From NCBI RefSeq assembly GCF_014644415.1, contig NZ_BMKQ01000001.1, positions 1,354,861 through 1,418,860 on the forward strand: a DNA stretch of 64,000 nucleotides, given 5' to 3'. Positions within the stretch are counted from its first letter, which is position 1. Each line of letters begins with the position of its first letter. A model generated the notes under the pieces. The model was given only the letters and a program-made list of their open reading frames with translations, did not search any database and was not told the DNA's origin. Both the position numbers and the translations under genes were made by a program. Below are positions 48,271 through 57,134 of the stretch, one piece after another. This DNA is from Marmoricola endophyticus. GTDB taxonomy: Bacteria > Actinomycetota > Actinomycetes > Propionibacteriales > Nocardioidaceae.

Positions 48271-49530
48271 TCACCCCCCGGCCGGGCCCTCACGCAGACT
48301 CAGCCGACGGATCGCGGGACTGGCCAGCGGCAGCGCCATCGCGGCGGTCATGGCGGCCCCGAAGACGGCGAACGCCGTGGTCAGGCCGGCGACACCGGTC
48401 AGGGCGCCGAAGCCGACCGTGGCCAGCGGCATCAGCGCGTCGTCGCCCAGTCGCTGGATCGAGGCCATCCGGCCCAGGTAGGACTCCTCGACCACCGCGA
48501 CGAAGGTCGCGCTGAGCAGCACCGAGGCCACCCCCGCGCTCACGCCGATCGCGGAGGCAGCGAACAGCATGACCCATTGCGGGCCGACACCGAGGGCGAC
48601 GATCGCCACCCCCTGCCCGGCCAGCCAGACGTACGACCACCAGGCCTCGCGCCGGGGCCGCCAGCGCATCGAGACCAGGGCCCCGGCTGCCGCCCCGGCG
48701 CCCATGCAGGCCAGGGAGAGTCCGACCGAGCCGGCGCCCCAGCCCTCGCGACTGGCTCGCAGCGCGATGCCGATGCTCTCGGCGGGGAGGACGAACAGGT
48801 TCAGCCCCGCCATCGACACCACCAGGGTCCGGGTCAGCGGCGTGGCCCGCAGGTGTCGTACGCCGCCGGCGATGCTGCGCAGCGGCGACTCGGCCGCCGC
48901 CCGTCGCAACGGGTAGCGCGGCTTCATCCGCCAGAGAAGGAACGCAGCGAGCGCGGCGAAGGTGACCGCGTCGAGCGCGGCACTTGCTCCCAGACCCCAG
49001 GCGGCCACCACCAGACCCCCGGTCGCCGCACCCCCGGTCTCGCCCAGGCGGGAGAGCGTCTGTCCGGCCGCGCCGTAGGCCGGCAGGTCCTCGCGGCGCA
49101 CGAGCTGGCGCGAGACGGTCATCGCCGACGGGTCGTGGAGGGCGTCGAAGACGCCGAGGACGACGGCGGCCAGCACGAGCACCGTCAGCGACGGAGGGCC
49201 GACGAGGACCCGGACGAGGATCGCCAGCAGTACGACCACGCGGCCGAGGTTCGCCGCCGTCATCACCCGTCGGGCGTCGAAGCGGTCCGCCACGACACCG
49301 CCGAGCAGCAGGACGAGGGCTCGCGGGACGGTGCCCGCGGCCACGACCGCGCCGGCTGCCGCGGGGCTCGCGACGTGCACGGCGGTCCAGGCCAGCGCGA
49401 TGGTCCAGATCGAGTCACCGGCCTGGGAGAGCCCCCGCAGCGCCAGCCAGGTGCGCGCCATCGTGTCGCGGCGCAGCGACGGCGGCTCGGTCGGCGCAGT
49501 CCTCGGCGCCGGCCTGGTCGGCGTGCTCAC
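48271..49530 (-). CDS. MFS transporter (12-helix, multidrug-type)
   Basis: A 419-aa membrane protein. The N-terminal helix segment QAGDSIWTIALAWTAVHVASP and cytosolic motif A-like VADRFDARRVM point to the MFS. The overall layout resembles MFS exporters of the MdtG/enterobactin-exporter-like group. The GTG at 49530 overlaps the ArsR-family stop (GTGA), so the regulator and transporter are co-translated. The substrate is unknown. Confidence 0.82.
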   Translation of the reverse strand: MSTPTRPAPRTAPTEPPSLRRDTMARTWLALRGLSQAGDSIWTIALAWTAVHVASPAAAGAVVAAGTVPRALVLLLGGVVADRFDARRVMTAANLGRVVVLLAILVRVLVGPPSLTVLVLAAVVLGVFDALHDPSAMTVSRQLVRREDLPAYGAAGQTLSRLGETGGAATGGLVVAAWGLGASAALDAVTFAALAAFLLWRMKPRYPLRRAAAESPLRSIAGGVRHLRATPLTRTLVVSMAGLNLFVLPAESIGIALRASREGWGAGSVGLSLACMGAGAAAGALVSMRWRPRREAWWSYVWLAGQGVAIVALGVGPQWVMLFAASAIGVSAGVASVLLSATFVAVVEESYLGRMASIQRLGDDALMPLATVGFGALTGVAGLTTAFAVFGAAMTAAMALPLASPAIRRLSLREGPAGG

Positions 49531-50078
49531 GGCCGGCTCGGGAAGCCGTGGCTGAACATGAACACGGGCTCTCGCTCCTGGCCGTCGTCGAGGTCGATGT
49601 CGGCCTTCCACTCGGCGACCGTCCGGACGAGGCGTCGCATCAGCTCCTCGAGCTCCACCGCCGTGGCGCGTCCGAGGCTGTCCGTGCTGTACGCCGCCCG
49701 CCGCCACGCCTCGGGCGCCGCGGCCTCCCGCCGCTTCCAGTCGGCGAGCTTGGTGAAGTGCCGCTCGGCGTTGAGCCGGTCGGCCACTCGGGCACGGTGC
49801 TGGTCCGCGGGGCGGTCGGCGAAGTCGTCCACGGCCCAGCTGAAGGAGGTGGTGCTCGCCCGCCACCAGCTCGTACGGCCGTCGGTCGACAGCTCGGGAG
49901 CCCGGACGACCACCTCGACCCGCTCGAGGATCCGCAGGTGGTGGCTGATCGAGCCGATCTGCTCGTCGAGCTCGCGGGCGAGGGTGCCGACCTGCGCGGG
50001 CCCGTCGAGGACGAGCCGGTCGACGATGCGCCGGCGTACCGGGTGGTGCACGGCGACGAGGGTGTCGATGGAGACCAT
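49527..50078 (-). CDS. ArsR-type winged-helix regulator
   Basis: A 183-aa DNA-binding protein. The winged HTH (residues ~10-75, [20 protein letters not shown] then [15 protein letters not shown]) is ArsR/SmtB-like without visible metal-binding Cys, followed by a ~100-aa helical C-terminal domain. It is translationally coupled to an MFS exporter and likely represses it. Two inverted repeats lie directly upstream. ATG at 50078 preferred over an upstream in-frame ATG (50111) that would run into the repeats. Confidence 0.8.
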   Translation of the reverse strand: MVSIDTLVAVHHPVRRRIVDRLVLDGPAQVGTLARELDEQIGSISHHLRILERVEVVVRAPELSTDGRTSWWRASTTSFSWAVDDFADRPADQHRARVADRLNAERHFTKLADWKRREAAAPEAWRRAAYSTDSLGRATAVELEELMRRLVRTVAEWKADIDLDDGQEREPVFMFSHGFPSRP

Positions 50079-50086
50079 GGCGCGAC

Positions 50087-50123
50087 TCTCGCGACGCTCG
50101 CGAGATCTCACAAGAGTTCTTGT
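50087..50123. promoter_or_regulatory. Two inverted repeats, candidate operators
   Basis: TCTCGCGA-CGC-TCGCGAGA (50087-50105) and ACAAGA-GT-TCTTGT (50110-50123) are both exact inverted repeats inside the 71-bp gap between the ArsR-family and aroA genes. Either fits an ArsR dimer site. Confidence 0.5.
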
Positions 50124-50136
50124 ACATCTCCATGGA

Positions 50137-50142
50137 TAGCCT
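50137..50142 (+). promoter_or_regulatory. aroA -10 box, leaderless type
   Basis: TAGCCT ends 7 nt before the GTG at 50150 and so selects that start over upstream in-frame ATGs at 50120 and 50132. Confidence 0.5.
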
Positions 50143-50149
50143 GCTCCCC

Positions 50150-51412
50150 GTGACGACCGACCCGTGGCCCGCGCCGTACGCCGCCGCCCCGGTGCGCGCC
50201 ACGGTGGCGCTGCCGGGGTCGAAGTCGCTGACCAACCGCGAGCTCGTCCTGGCGGCCCTGGCGGACGGCCCGTCGGTCGTGCGCGCCGCGCTGCGATCGC
50301 GCGACACCGAGCTGATGGCGGCGGCGCTGACCTCGCTCGGGTCGCCCGTCGACACCTCTGGCGCGGACTGGACGGTGACCCCGGGCCCGTTCCGCGGAGG
50401 CGTGGCGGTCGACTGCGGGCTGGCGGGGACGGTGATGCGGTTCGTCCCGCCGGTGGCGGCGCTGAGCGACGGTGAGGTCGCCTTCGACGGCGACCCGCAC
50501 GCGCGCACGCGCCCGATGGGCGAGGTGCTGGCCGGGCTGCGTTCGCTCGGGGTCGGCGTCAGCGCCGGCGACACGCTGCCGTTCACGGTGCGCGGCACCG
50601 GGTCCGTGCGCGGTGGCCGGGTGACGATCGACGCCTCGGCGTCCAGCCAGTTCGTCTCCGCGCTGCTGCTCGCGGGGGCGTCGTACGACGAGGGCGTCGA
50701 CGTGCTGCACGACGGCAAGCCGGTCCCCTCGCTCCCCCACATCGAGATGACCGTCGCCTGCCTGCGCGGGCACGGCGTCGAGGTCGACGACGCCGAGCCC
50801 GACCGGTGGCGGGTGCTGCCCGGCACGGTGCGTGCCCGCGACACCACGGTCGAGCCCGACCTGTCCAACGCCGCCCCCTTCTTGATGCTGGGCATGCTCA
50901 GCGGCGGCGCCGTGACCGTCCCCGGCTGGCCGGGCGCGACCACCCAGCCCGGTGACGTGCTGCGCGACCTGCTCGCGCGGATGGGTGCCGAGGTGGTGCT
51001 CGACGACGACGGCCTCACCGTCGGCGGTACCGGCACGATCAGCGGCGTCGACGTCGACCTGCACGACGTCGGCGAGCTCGCGCCGGCCGTCGCCGCCCTG
51101 TGCGCGCTGGCCGACTCGCCGTCCGTGCTGCGCGGCATCGCGCACATCCGCGGTCACGAGACCGACCGGCTGGCGGCGCTCGCCACCGAGCTGAACGCGC
51201 TCGGCGGCGACGTCACCGAGACCGAGGACGGGCTGGCGATCCGACCCGCACCGCTGCACGGCGGCCGCTTCGCGACGTACGCCGACCACCGCATGGCGCA
51301 CGCCGGCGTCGTCCTCGGTGCCGCCGTCGACGGCGTGCTGGTGGAGGATGTCGCGACGACGAGCAAGACCTTCCCCGGGTTCGCCGAGGTCTGGGCCGGG
51401 CTGTTCGGGTGA
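50150..51412 (+). CDS. aroA: 3-phosphoshikimate 1-carboxyvinyltransferase (EPSP synthase)
   Basis: A 420-aa shikimate-pathway enzyme. [29 protein letters not shown], and RTRPMGEVL form the phosphate and PEP sites; the Gly of the AGT motif corresponds to the glyphosate-sensitive class I type. [17 protein letters not shown] is the C-terminal motif. aroA-rsgA-hisN order matches Rv3227-Rv3228 and the conserved actinobacterial hisN context. Confidence 0.94.
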   Translation: MTTDPWPAPYAAAPVRATVALPGSKSLTNRELVLAALADGPSVVRAALRSRDTELMAAALTSLGSPVDTSGADWTVTPGPFRGGVAVDCGLAGTVMRFVPPVAALSDGEVAFDGDPHARTRPMGEVLAGLRSLGVGVSAGDTLPFTVRGTGSVRGGRVTIDASASSQFVSALLLAGASYDEGVDVLHDGKPVPSLPHIEMTVACLRGHGVEVDDAEPDRWRVLPGTVRARDTTVEPDLSNAAPFLMLGMLSGGAVTVPGWPGATTQPGDVLRDLLARMGAEVVLDDDGLTVGGTGTISGVDVDLHDVGELAPAVAALCALADSPSVLRGIAHIRGHETDRLAALATELNALGGDVTETEDGLAIRPAPLHGGRFATYADHRMAHAGVVLGAAVDGVLVEDVATTSKTFPGFAEVWAGLFG

Positions 51413-51419
51413 GCCAGCG

Positions 51420-52415
51420 GTGAGTCGGCGGACGGGACGCTACGGCGCGGAGGACTACGAGTCGTACGAGCGGCCCCGACGCCGTACCCGACCGCGGACC
51501 AAGGAGCGGCCGACGTACGACGACGCCGTGACCGGCCGCGTCGTGACGGTGGACCGCGGTCGCTACACCTGCCTGGTCGAGGACACGCTGGTCACGACGA
51601 TGAAGTCGCGACCGCTCGGGCGCAAGGGCGTCGTCGTCGGTGACTCGGTGCGCATCGTCGGCGACGTCTCGGGCGACGAGGGGACGCTGGCGCGGATCGT
51701 CGAGGTCGAGCAGCGGCGCACCGTGCTGCGTCGTACCGCCGACGACACCGACCCCGTCGAGCGCGTGGTCGTCGCCAACGCCGACCAGCTCGTGGTCGTG
51801 GTCGCGCTCGCCGACCCCGAGCCGCGGCTGGGGCTGGTCGACCGCGCGCTCGTGGCGGCGTACGACGCCGGCATGGACCCGCTGCTGTGCCTGACGAAGT
51901 CCGACCTGGCGGCACCCGACGACCTCCTGGCGGTGTACGCCCCGCTCGGGGTGCCGTACGTCGTCACGCGCCGCGGCGCCGACGTGACCGCGGTGCGCGA
52001 GCGGCTCGACGGCCGGACGAGCGTGCTGCTCGGCCACTCCGGGGTCGGGAAGTCGACCCTGGTGAACGCCCTGGTGCCCGACGCCGACCGGGAGACCGGG
52101 TCGGTCAACGCCGTCACCGGCCGCGGCCGGCACACCTCCGTCAGCGCGCTGATGCTCGAGCTCCCCGCCGGCGCCGGGTGGATCGTCGACACCCCCGGCA
52201 TCCGCTCCTTCGGGCTCGCCCACGTCGACCCCGACGACCTGATCGACGCCTTCCCGGACCTCGCGGCGCTCACCGCCGGGTGCTCGCGCGGGTGCACGCA
52301 CGCGGCGTCGGAACCGGAGTGCGGGCTGGACGCCGGGGTGCTCGCCGGAGCGGTCGCGGCCGACCGCGTGACGGCGTACCGCCGACTGCTCGCCTCGCGG
52401 GAGGCCGCCGCCTGA
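51420..52415 (+). CDS. rsgA: Small ribosomal subunit biogenesis GTPase RsgA
   Basis: A 331-aa circularly permuted GTPase that tests 30S maturation. It has an OB-fold (residues 40-100), permuted G motifs LTKSD (G4), GHSGVGKSTLVNAL (G1) and DTPGIRSFG (G3), and a C-terminal zinc site CSRGCTHAASEPEC. The N-terminus has a ~30-aa basic extension RRTGRYGAEDYESYERPRRR. GTG start 7 nt after aroA. Confidence 0.93.
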   Translation: MSRRTGRYGAEDYESYERPRRRTRPRTKERPTYDDAVTGRVVTVDRGRYTCLVEDTLVTTMKSRPLGRKGVVVGDSVRIVGDVSGDEGTLARIVEVEQRRTVLRRTADDTDPVERVVVANADQLVVVVALADPEPRLGLVDRALVAAYDAGMDPLLCLTKSDLAAPDDLLAVYAPLGVPYVVTRRGADVTAVRERLDGRTSVLLGHSGVGKSTLVNALVPDADRETGSVNAVTGRGRHTSVSALMLELPAGAGWIVDTPGIRSFGLAHVDPDDLIDAFPDLAALTAGCSRGCTHAASEPECGLDAGVLAGAVAADRVTAYRRLLASREAAA

Positions 52416-52438
52416 CCGGTCGCGGGAGGTCCCGGCCT

Positions 52439-52444
52439 TACCCT
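52439..52444 (+). promoter_or_regulatory. hisN -10 box, leaderless type
   Basis: TACCCT ends 7 nt before the ATG at 52452. Confidence 0.5.
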
Positions 52445-52451
52445 GTGGCCC

Positions 52452-53333
52452 ATGGCCTCCGCGTTCACCGACGACCTGCGTCTCGCGCACGTGCTCGCCG
52501 ACGACGCCGACGCGCTCACGATGGAGCGCTTCAAGGCCCTCGACCTGCACGTGATGACGAAGCCGGACCTCACGCCGGTGACCGACGCCGACCAGGCGGT
52601 CGAGGCGAGCATCCGGCGCACCCTCTCGCGCGCGCGCACCCGCGACAGCGTGTACGGCGAGGAGGAGGGCGTCACCGGCCCCGCCACGTCCTCCGCCGGC
52701 GCCCCGCGGCAGTGGGTCGTCGACCCGATCGACGGCACCAAGAACTTCGTCCGCGGGGTCCCGGTCTGGGCGACCCTGATCGCGCTGGTCGTCGAGGAGG
52801 AGGTCAAGGTCGGGCTGGTGTCCGCCCCGGCGCTGAACCGGCGCTGGTGGGCCTCGGTCGGCGACGGGGCGTGGAGCGGCAAGTCGCTGCTGCGCGCGTC
52901 GCGCTGCGGGGTCTCCGACGTGAGCCGGCTCGAGGACGCCTCGCTGTCGTACTCCTCCATGGGCGGCTGGGAGGAGCGCGACCGGCTCGAGGACTTCGTG
53001 TCCTTGACGCGGCGCTGCTGGCGCACGCGGGCGTACGGCGACTTCTGGTCCTACGTGCTGCTCGCCGAGGGGGCGGTCGACCTGGCCGCCGAGCCCGAGC
53101 TGGAGCTGTACGACATGGCGGCGCTGGACGTCATCGTCCGCGAGTCCGGCGGGATGTTCACCTCGCTCGAGGGCACTCCCGGCCCCTTCGGGGGCAACGC
53201 GCTGGCCAGCAACGGCCGGCTGCACGACCAGGCGCTGGCGTTCCTCGGCTCGATGCCCGGTCGCGGGCCCGAGCGGGGGACCGAGCAGGAGCCGGGGTCC
53301 GTGCACCACCTGGACACGTTCCGCCGCGGCTGA
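52452..53333 (+). CDS. hisN: Histidinol-phosphatase, inositol-monophosphatase family
   Basis: A 293-aa Mg-dependent phosphatase. The motif WVVDPIDGTKNFVRG holds metal ligands; GEEEG precedes it and LYDMAALDVIVRESGG completes the site. The sequence and the aroA-rsgA neighbourhood fit HisN, the actinobacterial histidinol-phosphatase. Inositol-1-phosphatase activity cannot be ruled out. Confidence 0.88.
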   Translation: MASAFTDDLRLAHVLADDADALTMERFKALDLHVMTKPDLTPVTDADQAVEASIRRTLSRARTRDSVYGEEEGVTGPATSSAGAPRQWVVDPIDGTKNFVRGVPVWATLIALVVEEEVKVGLVSAPALNRRWWASVGDGAWSGKSLLRASRCGVSDVSRLEDASLSYSSMGGWEERDRLEDFVSLTRRCWRTRAYGDFWSYVLLAEGAVDLAAEPELELYDMAALDVIVRESGGMFTSLEGTPGPFGGNALASNGRLHDQALAFLGSMPGRGPERGTEQEPGSVHHLDTFRRG

Positions 53334-53371
53334 GCCGACGCGCGGCTCTGGTCAGCCCGGACGACCTCCCC

Positions 53372-53377
53372 TAGTGT
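53372..53377 (+). promoter_or_regulatory. Candidate -10 box for the CBS protein
   Basis: TAGTGT predicts a ~34-nt leader. GCGGAGG lies 5 nt before the ATG at 53418, so this one would not be leaderless. Confidence 0.4.
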
Positions 53378-53417
53378 CGTGAGTCACACTGCGGGACGAG
53401 TCGCTGCGGAGGCCATC

Positions 53418-53849
53418 ATGCAGATCAAGGACGTGCTCGACGCCAAGACCCACACCGGCGCGCTGACGATCGCGCCCGACGCGAGCGTGCGGGACCTGCT
53501 CGCCGTCCTCGCCGAGCACAACATCGGCGCACTCGTCGTCTCGGGCGACGGCCGGGCGGTGGCCGGCATCGTCAGCGAGCGCGACGTCGTACGCCACCTG
53601 CAGCGCGACGAGACCGTCCTCGACGCCCCGGTGTCCACGATCATGACCACGACGGTCGTCTCGGGCGACGGCGGCGACGACGTCGTCGGTCTGATGCGGC
53701 TGATGACCGACCGGCGGATCCGGCACGTGCCCGTGCTCGACGGCGAGCAGCTGGTCGGCGTGATCAGCATCGGCGACGTGGTCAAGCACCGCATCGAGCA
53801 GCTGGAGCAGGAGCGGGACCACCTGGAGTCGTACGTCCACCAGACCTGA
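53418..53849 (+). CDS. Tandem CBS-domain protein
   Basis: A 143-aa protein made of two CBS domains (residues ~8-65 and 70-125), with ligand-binding GIVSERDVVRHL and RHVPVLDGEQLVGVIS. These domains usually bind adenosine nucleotides. Resembles the stand-alone hypoxic-response-type CBS proteins; partner unknown. Start ATG chosen on the GGAGG; a GTG at 53379 is open in frame. Confidence 0.85.
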   Translation: MQIKDVLDAKTHTGALTIAPDASVRDLLAVLAEHNIGALVVSGDGRAVAGIVSERDVVRHLQRDETVLDAPVSTIMTTTVVSGDGGDDVVGLMRLMTDRRIRHVPVLDGEQLVGVISIGDVVKHRIEQLEQERDHLESYVHQT

Positions 53850-53862
53850 CAGGGTGGGTCCC

Positions 53863-54237
53863 ATGACTGCAGAGAAGCCCGAGATCGAGTTCCCCGGCGG
53901 GGAGCCGCCCGCCGACCTGGTGATCACCGACGTCGTCGAGGGCGACGGCGACGAGGCGGTGGCCGGCAAGCGCGTGAGCGTGCACTACGTCGGCGTCGCG
54001 TTCAGCACCGGCGAGGAGTTCGACGCCTCGTACAACCGTGGCACGCCGCTGCAGTTCCAGCTCGGCGTCGGCCAGGTCATCGCCGGCTGGGACCAGGGCG
54101 TGCAGGGGATGAAGGTCGGCGGTCGTCGCCAGATCGTGATCCCGTCGCACCTGGCGTACGGCGAGCGCGGCGCCGGCGGCGTCATCGCCCCCGGCGAGAC
54201 GCTGATCTTCGTCTGCGACCTCGTCGCCGTCGGCTGA
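53863..54237 (+). CDS. FKBP-type peptidyl-prolyl isomerase
   Basis: A 124-aa single-domain cytosolic isomerase. KRVSVHYVGVAFSTGEEFDAS, VIAGWDQGVQGMKVGGRR and LAYGERGAGGVIAPGETL contain the aromatic active-site residues. No signal peptide. CAGGGT (not quite TANNNT) lies 7 nt before the ATG. Confidence 0.93.
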   Translation: MTAEKPEIEFPGGEPPADLVITDVVEGDGDEAVAGKRVSVHYVGVAFSTGEEFDASYNRGTPLQFQLGVGQVIAGWDQGVQGMKVGGRRQIVIPSHLAYGERGAGGVIAPGETLIFVCDLVAVG

Positions 54238-54251
54238 ACCAGCACGACGCG

Positions 54252-54305
54252 CCATTCGACCCTGTAGGGGGCACCACTCGACCCTGTAGGGGGCACCACT
54301 CAACG
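54252..54305. repeat. 22-bp tandem repeat at the end of the S4-domain gene
   Basis: CCATTCGACCCTGTAGGGGG plus CA is followed by a second copy with one base changed (54274-54295) and a third truncated copy (54296-54305) overlapping the S4 gene stop codon. CCACTCGA cores are shared with the element at 44102-44228. Confidence 0.85.
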
Positions 54306-54548
54306 AGAGACGCGCACCAGGGTGCCGAGCGGGTGGGTGAGGTCGGTGAGGTCGACGACGTCGCCGGGGACCAGCTGCCGGCCGCGGCGCGTCTCGACCT
54401 CGCCGTTGACGGTCACGACGCCCTGGCCGAGCAGCTGGCGCGCGTCGGAGCCGTTGTCCACCAGGTCCGCGAGCTTGAGGAACTGGCCCAGGCGGATCGC
54501 GTCGTCGCGGATGACGACGTCGCGGGGCTCTGCTGAGGGGGCGCTCAC
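54300..54548 (-). CDS. RNA-binding S4-domain protein (YbcJ/Hsp15-like)
   Basis: An 82-aa single S4 domain (IRLGQFLKLADLVDNGSDAR to VNGEVETRRGRQLVPGD). Such small S4 proteins bind structured RNA, often on ribosomes. The GTG overlaps the DUF445 stop. The stop codon itself is supplied by repeat sequence. Confidence 0.82.
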   Translation of the reverse strand: MSAPSAEPRDVVIRDDAIRLGQFLKLADLVDNGSDARQLLGQGVVTVNGEVETRRGRQLVPGDVVDLTDLTHPLGTLVRVSR

Positions 54549-55804
54549 GAGATCAGCTCCGAGAGGGTGTGGATCGCCAGGCCGACCAGGCCGCCGACGA
54601 TGGTGCCGTTGATCCGGATGAACTGCAGGTCGCGACCGACGTGCAGCTCGATCTTCCCGGCGGCCTCCTTGCCGTCCCAGCGCTCGACGGTCTGGGTGAT
54701 GATCGCGGTGATCTCGTCGCCGTAGCGCGAGACCGCGAAGACGGCGAGGTCGGCGCCCCAGGTGTCCAGCCTGCTCCGCAGCTCCTCGTCGGCACCCAGG
54801 CGTACGCCGAAGGTGCTCAGCTCCTTGACCAGGCGACGGCGCAGCGGCCCGTCGACCTCCTCGAGCGCCTCGATCAGCGCCTTCCGCAGGGCGTTCCACA
54901 CCGAGACGCTGGAGTCGACCAGCTGTGGCTGCTCCAGGACGCGCCGCTTGAGCCGCTCGGCGCGCTCCTGGGTCCCCGGGTCCGCGAGCAGGTCCTCGGC
55001 GAGGTCGGCGAGCAGGCTGTCCAGCGCCTCGCGGGCCGTGTGGTGCGGGTCGGCGCGAATGTCGGCCAGCCACCGCAGCGCCTCGAGGTGCAGCCGGTCG
55101 GTGACCGCCTCGTTGAGCCGCGGCGGGCTCCACCACGGCGCCCGCTCCCCCAGCACCTTCGTGAAGGTGTCGTGGTTGCCGGACAGCCAGCGGTGACCCT
55201 CCTCGAGCACGAGGTCCACGAACCCGTGGTGGGCGCCGTCGCGGACCACCTCGGCCAGCAGCCGGCCGGCGACGGGGCTCACCGGCTCCTCGATCAGCCG
55301 CGGGACGATCACCTCGGTGACGATCGAGGCCACGTCCTCGTCGCGCAGCTGCCGCAGACCGATGGCCAGCAGCGTCGCACCCTCGCGTACGACGGTGTCG
55401 GCGTTGGCCTCCTGGCTCAGCCAGGCACCGACCCGGCGCGAGACGTCCGCGGAGGCCAGCCGGTCGCGGATCACCTGCTCCTGCAGGAAGTTGTCGGAGA
55501 CGAACTCCTCCAGGCTCCGGCCCAGCTCGTCCTTGCGCTTGGGGATCAGCGCCGTGTGCGGGATCGGCAGCCCCATCGGGTGCTTGAACAGCGCCGTCAC
55601 CGCGAACCAGTCGGCCATCGCGCCGACCATCGAGGCCTCGGCCGCGGCGTTGACGTACCCGACCCAGCCGTCCCGGCCGAGCGTGGCGACGTACACCACG
55701 GCGGCGAGCACCAGCAGCGAGACGGCGACGGTGCGCATCTGCCGCAGCCGGGTACGACGCCGGGCGTCGGCCGTCGGGTCCGGCGTGATCAGCGAGATGC
55801 TCAC
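54545..55804 (-). CDS. DUF445 family membrane protein
   Basis: A 419-aa protein with an N-terminal membrane helix (~25-45), the DUF445 signature MVGAMADWFAVTALFKHPM, a long helical soluble region and a C-terminal hydrophobic helix (GTIVGGLVGLAIHTLSEL). Function unknown; similar to YjiN-like proteins. The GTG is backed by TACCGT 7 nt upstream. Confidence 0.82.
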   Translation of the reverse strand: MSISLITPDPTADARRRTRLRQMRTVAVSLLVLAAVVYVATLGRDGWVGYVNAAAEASMVGAMADWFAVTALFKHPMGLPIPHTALIPKRKDELGRSLEEFVSDNFLQEQVIRDRLASADVSRRVGAWLSQEANADTVVREGATLLAIGLRQLRDEDVASIVTEVIVPRLIEEPVSPVAGRLLAEVVRDGAHHGFVDLVLEEGHRWLSGNHDTFTKVLGERAPWWSPPRLNEAVTDRLHLEALRWLADIRADPHHTAREALDSLLADLAEDLLADPGTQERAERLKRRVLEQPQLVDSSVSVWNALRKALIEALEEVDGPLRRRLVKELSTFGVRLGADEELRSRLDTWGADLAVFAVSRYGDEITAIITQTVERWDGKEAAGKIELHVGRDLQFIRINGTIVGGLVGLAIHTLSELIS

Positions 55805-55811
55805 CCGGCAC

Positions 55812-55817
55812 ACGGTA
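55812..55817 (-). promoter_or_regulatory. DUF445 -10 box, leaderless type
   Basis: TACCGT on the minus strand, 7 nt before the GTG at 55804. Confidence 0.5.
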
Positions 55818-55958
55818 TCCGGCGCCGACCCGGCGCGATCCGTGTCACGCGCGCCGCCGCAGGAGGGTGCCAGGCCGTCGGTACCGGGGAGTAGTTTCTG
55901 CCGTGGAGCACGGGCGGACCGTCCGCGCTCCCCCATCCCGTTCCGCCAGGAGGCACCG

Positions 55959-57125
55959 ATGCAGCTGCAGCTGACCGAGGAGGAGCGCGCGTTCCGCGAG
56001 GAGATGCGCACCTTCTTCAACGACGAGGTCCCCAAGGAGCTCCGCGACGGCATCGGCCGTGGCGACGAGCAGTTCAAGGAGGCGGTCGTCAAGACCCAGC
56101 AGCTGCTCAACGCCAAGGGGCTGGCGGTGCCCTCGTGGCCCGAGGAGTACGGCGGCCAGGACTGGACGCCGCTGCAGAAGCACATCTGGCACGAGGAGAT
56201 GCAGCTGGCGGGCGTGATCCCGCCGCTGGCCTTCAACGCCAACATGATCGGCCCCGTCATCGCGAACTTCGGCAGTGACGAGATGAAGGAGAAGTTCCTC
56301 GCCAAGACGGCGAACCTCGACATCTGGTGGTGCCAGGGCTTCTCCGAGCCCAACGCCGGCTCCGACCTGGCCTCGCTGTCGACCAAGGCCGTGCGCGACG
56401 GCGACGACTGGGTGATCAACGGGCAGAAGACCTGGACCACCCTGGGTCAGCACGCCGACTGGATCTTCGTGCTGTGCCGCACCAACCCCGACGTGAAGAA
56501 GCAGGCCGGGATCTCGATGATCCTGTGCCCGATGGACGCCGAGGGCGTCACGCTGCGCCCGATCCAGCTGATCGACGGCGGCCACGAGGTCAACGAGGTG
56601 TTCTTCGAGGACGTGCGCGTCCCGGCCGAGAACCTCGTCGGCGAGGAGAACGCCGGCTGGACGTACGCCAAGTTCCTCCTCGGCAACGAGCGCGTCGGGG
56701 TCGCCCCCGTCGGCGCCACCAAGCGCAACCTGGCCATCGCCAAGGAGAAGGCGCAGGAGACCGGTGCGCTCGACGATCCCGCGCTGCAGGCCACCATCGT
56801 CGACCTCGAGAACGAGCTGCTCGCTCTCGAGCTGACCGCGCTGCGCGTCGCTGCCAACTCCGACGGCGGCAAGCCGCACCCGGCCTCGTCGGTGCTCAAG
56901 CTCAAGGGCACCGTGCTGCAGCAGGCCGTCTCGGAGCTGCTGGTCGACGTCTTCGGGCCGCTCTCGGTCGGCTCCGGCGCGGCCGATGTGGCCGACGGCT
57001 CCGACCTGCCCGCGCTCGCGCGGACGGCGACGCCGACGTACCTCAACCTGCGCAAGGCCTCCATCTACGGCGGCTCCAACGAGGTGCAGCGCCAGATCAT
57101 CGCCGGCAACATCCTGGGACTGTGA
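55959..57125 (+). CDS. Acyl-CoA dehydrogenase, FadE26-like catalytic subunit
   Basis: A 388-aa FAD enzyme. WCQGFSEPNAGSDLASL and WVINGQKTWTT contact FAD. The catalytic base is probably Glu244 in LLGNERVGVAP, as in isovaleryl-type ACADs, because the alternative Glu of the medium-chain enzyme is Gly here (IYGGSNEVQ). Paired with a second ACAD 9 nt downstream. Ribosome binding site CCAGGAGG. Confidence 0.87.
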   Translation: MQLQLTEEERAFREEMRTFFNDEVPKELRDGIGRGDEQFKEAVVKTQQLLNAKGLAVPSWPEEYGGQDWTPLQKHIWHEEMQLAGVIPPLAFNANMIGPVIANFGSDEMKEKFLAKTANLDIWWCQGFSEPNAGSDLASLSTKAVRDGDDWVINGQKTWTTLGQHADWIFVLCRTNPDVKKQAGISMILCPMDAEGVTLRPIQLIDGGHEVNEVFFEDVRVPAENLVGEENAGWTYAKFLLGNERVGVAPVGATKRNLAIAKEKAQETGALDDPALQATIVDLENELLALELTALRVAANSDGGKPHPASSVLKLKGTVLQQAVSELLVDVFGPLSVGSGAADVADGSDLPALARTATPTYLNLRKASIYGGSNEVQRQIIAGNILGL

Positions 57126-57134
57126 GGAACTGAC

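Noticed and set aside
48271-51147. A 958-codon frame fusing the MFS gene to upstream sequence
   Set aside because: The upstream part runs antisense through aroA and the ArsR-family gene in another frame; the transporter begins at the GTG at 49530.
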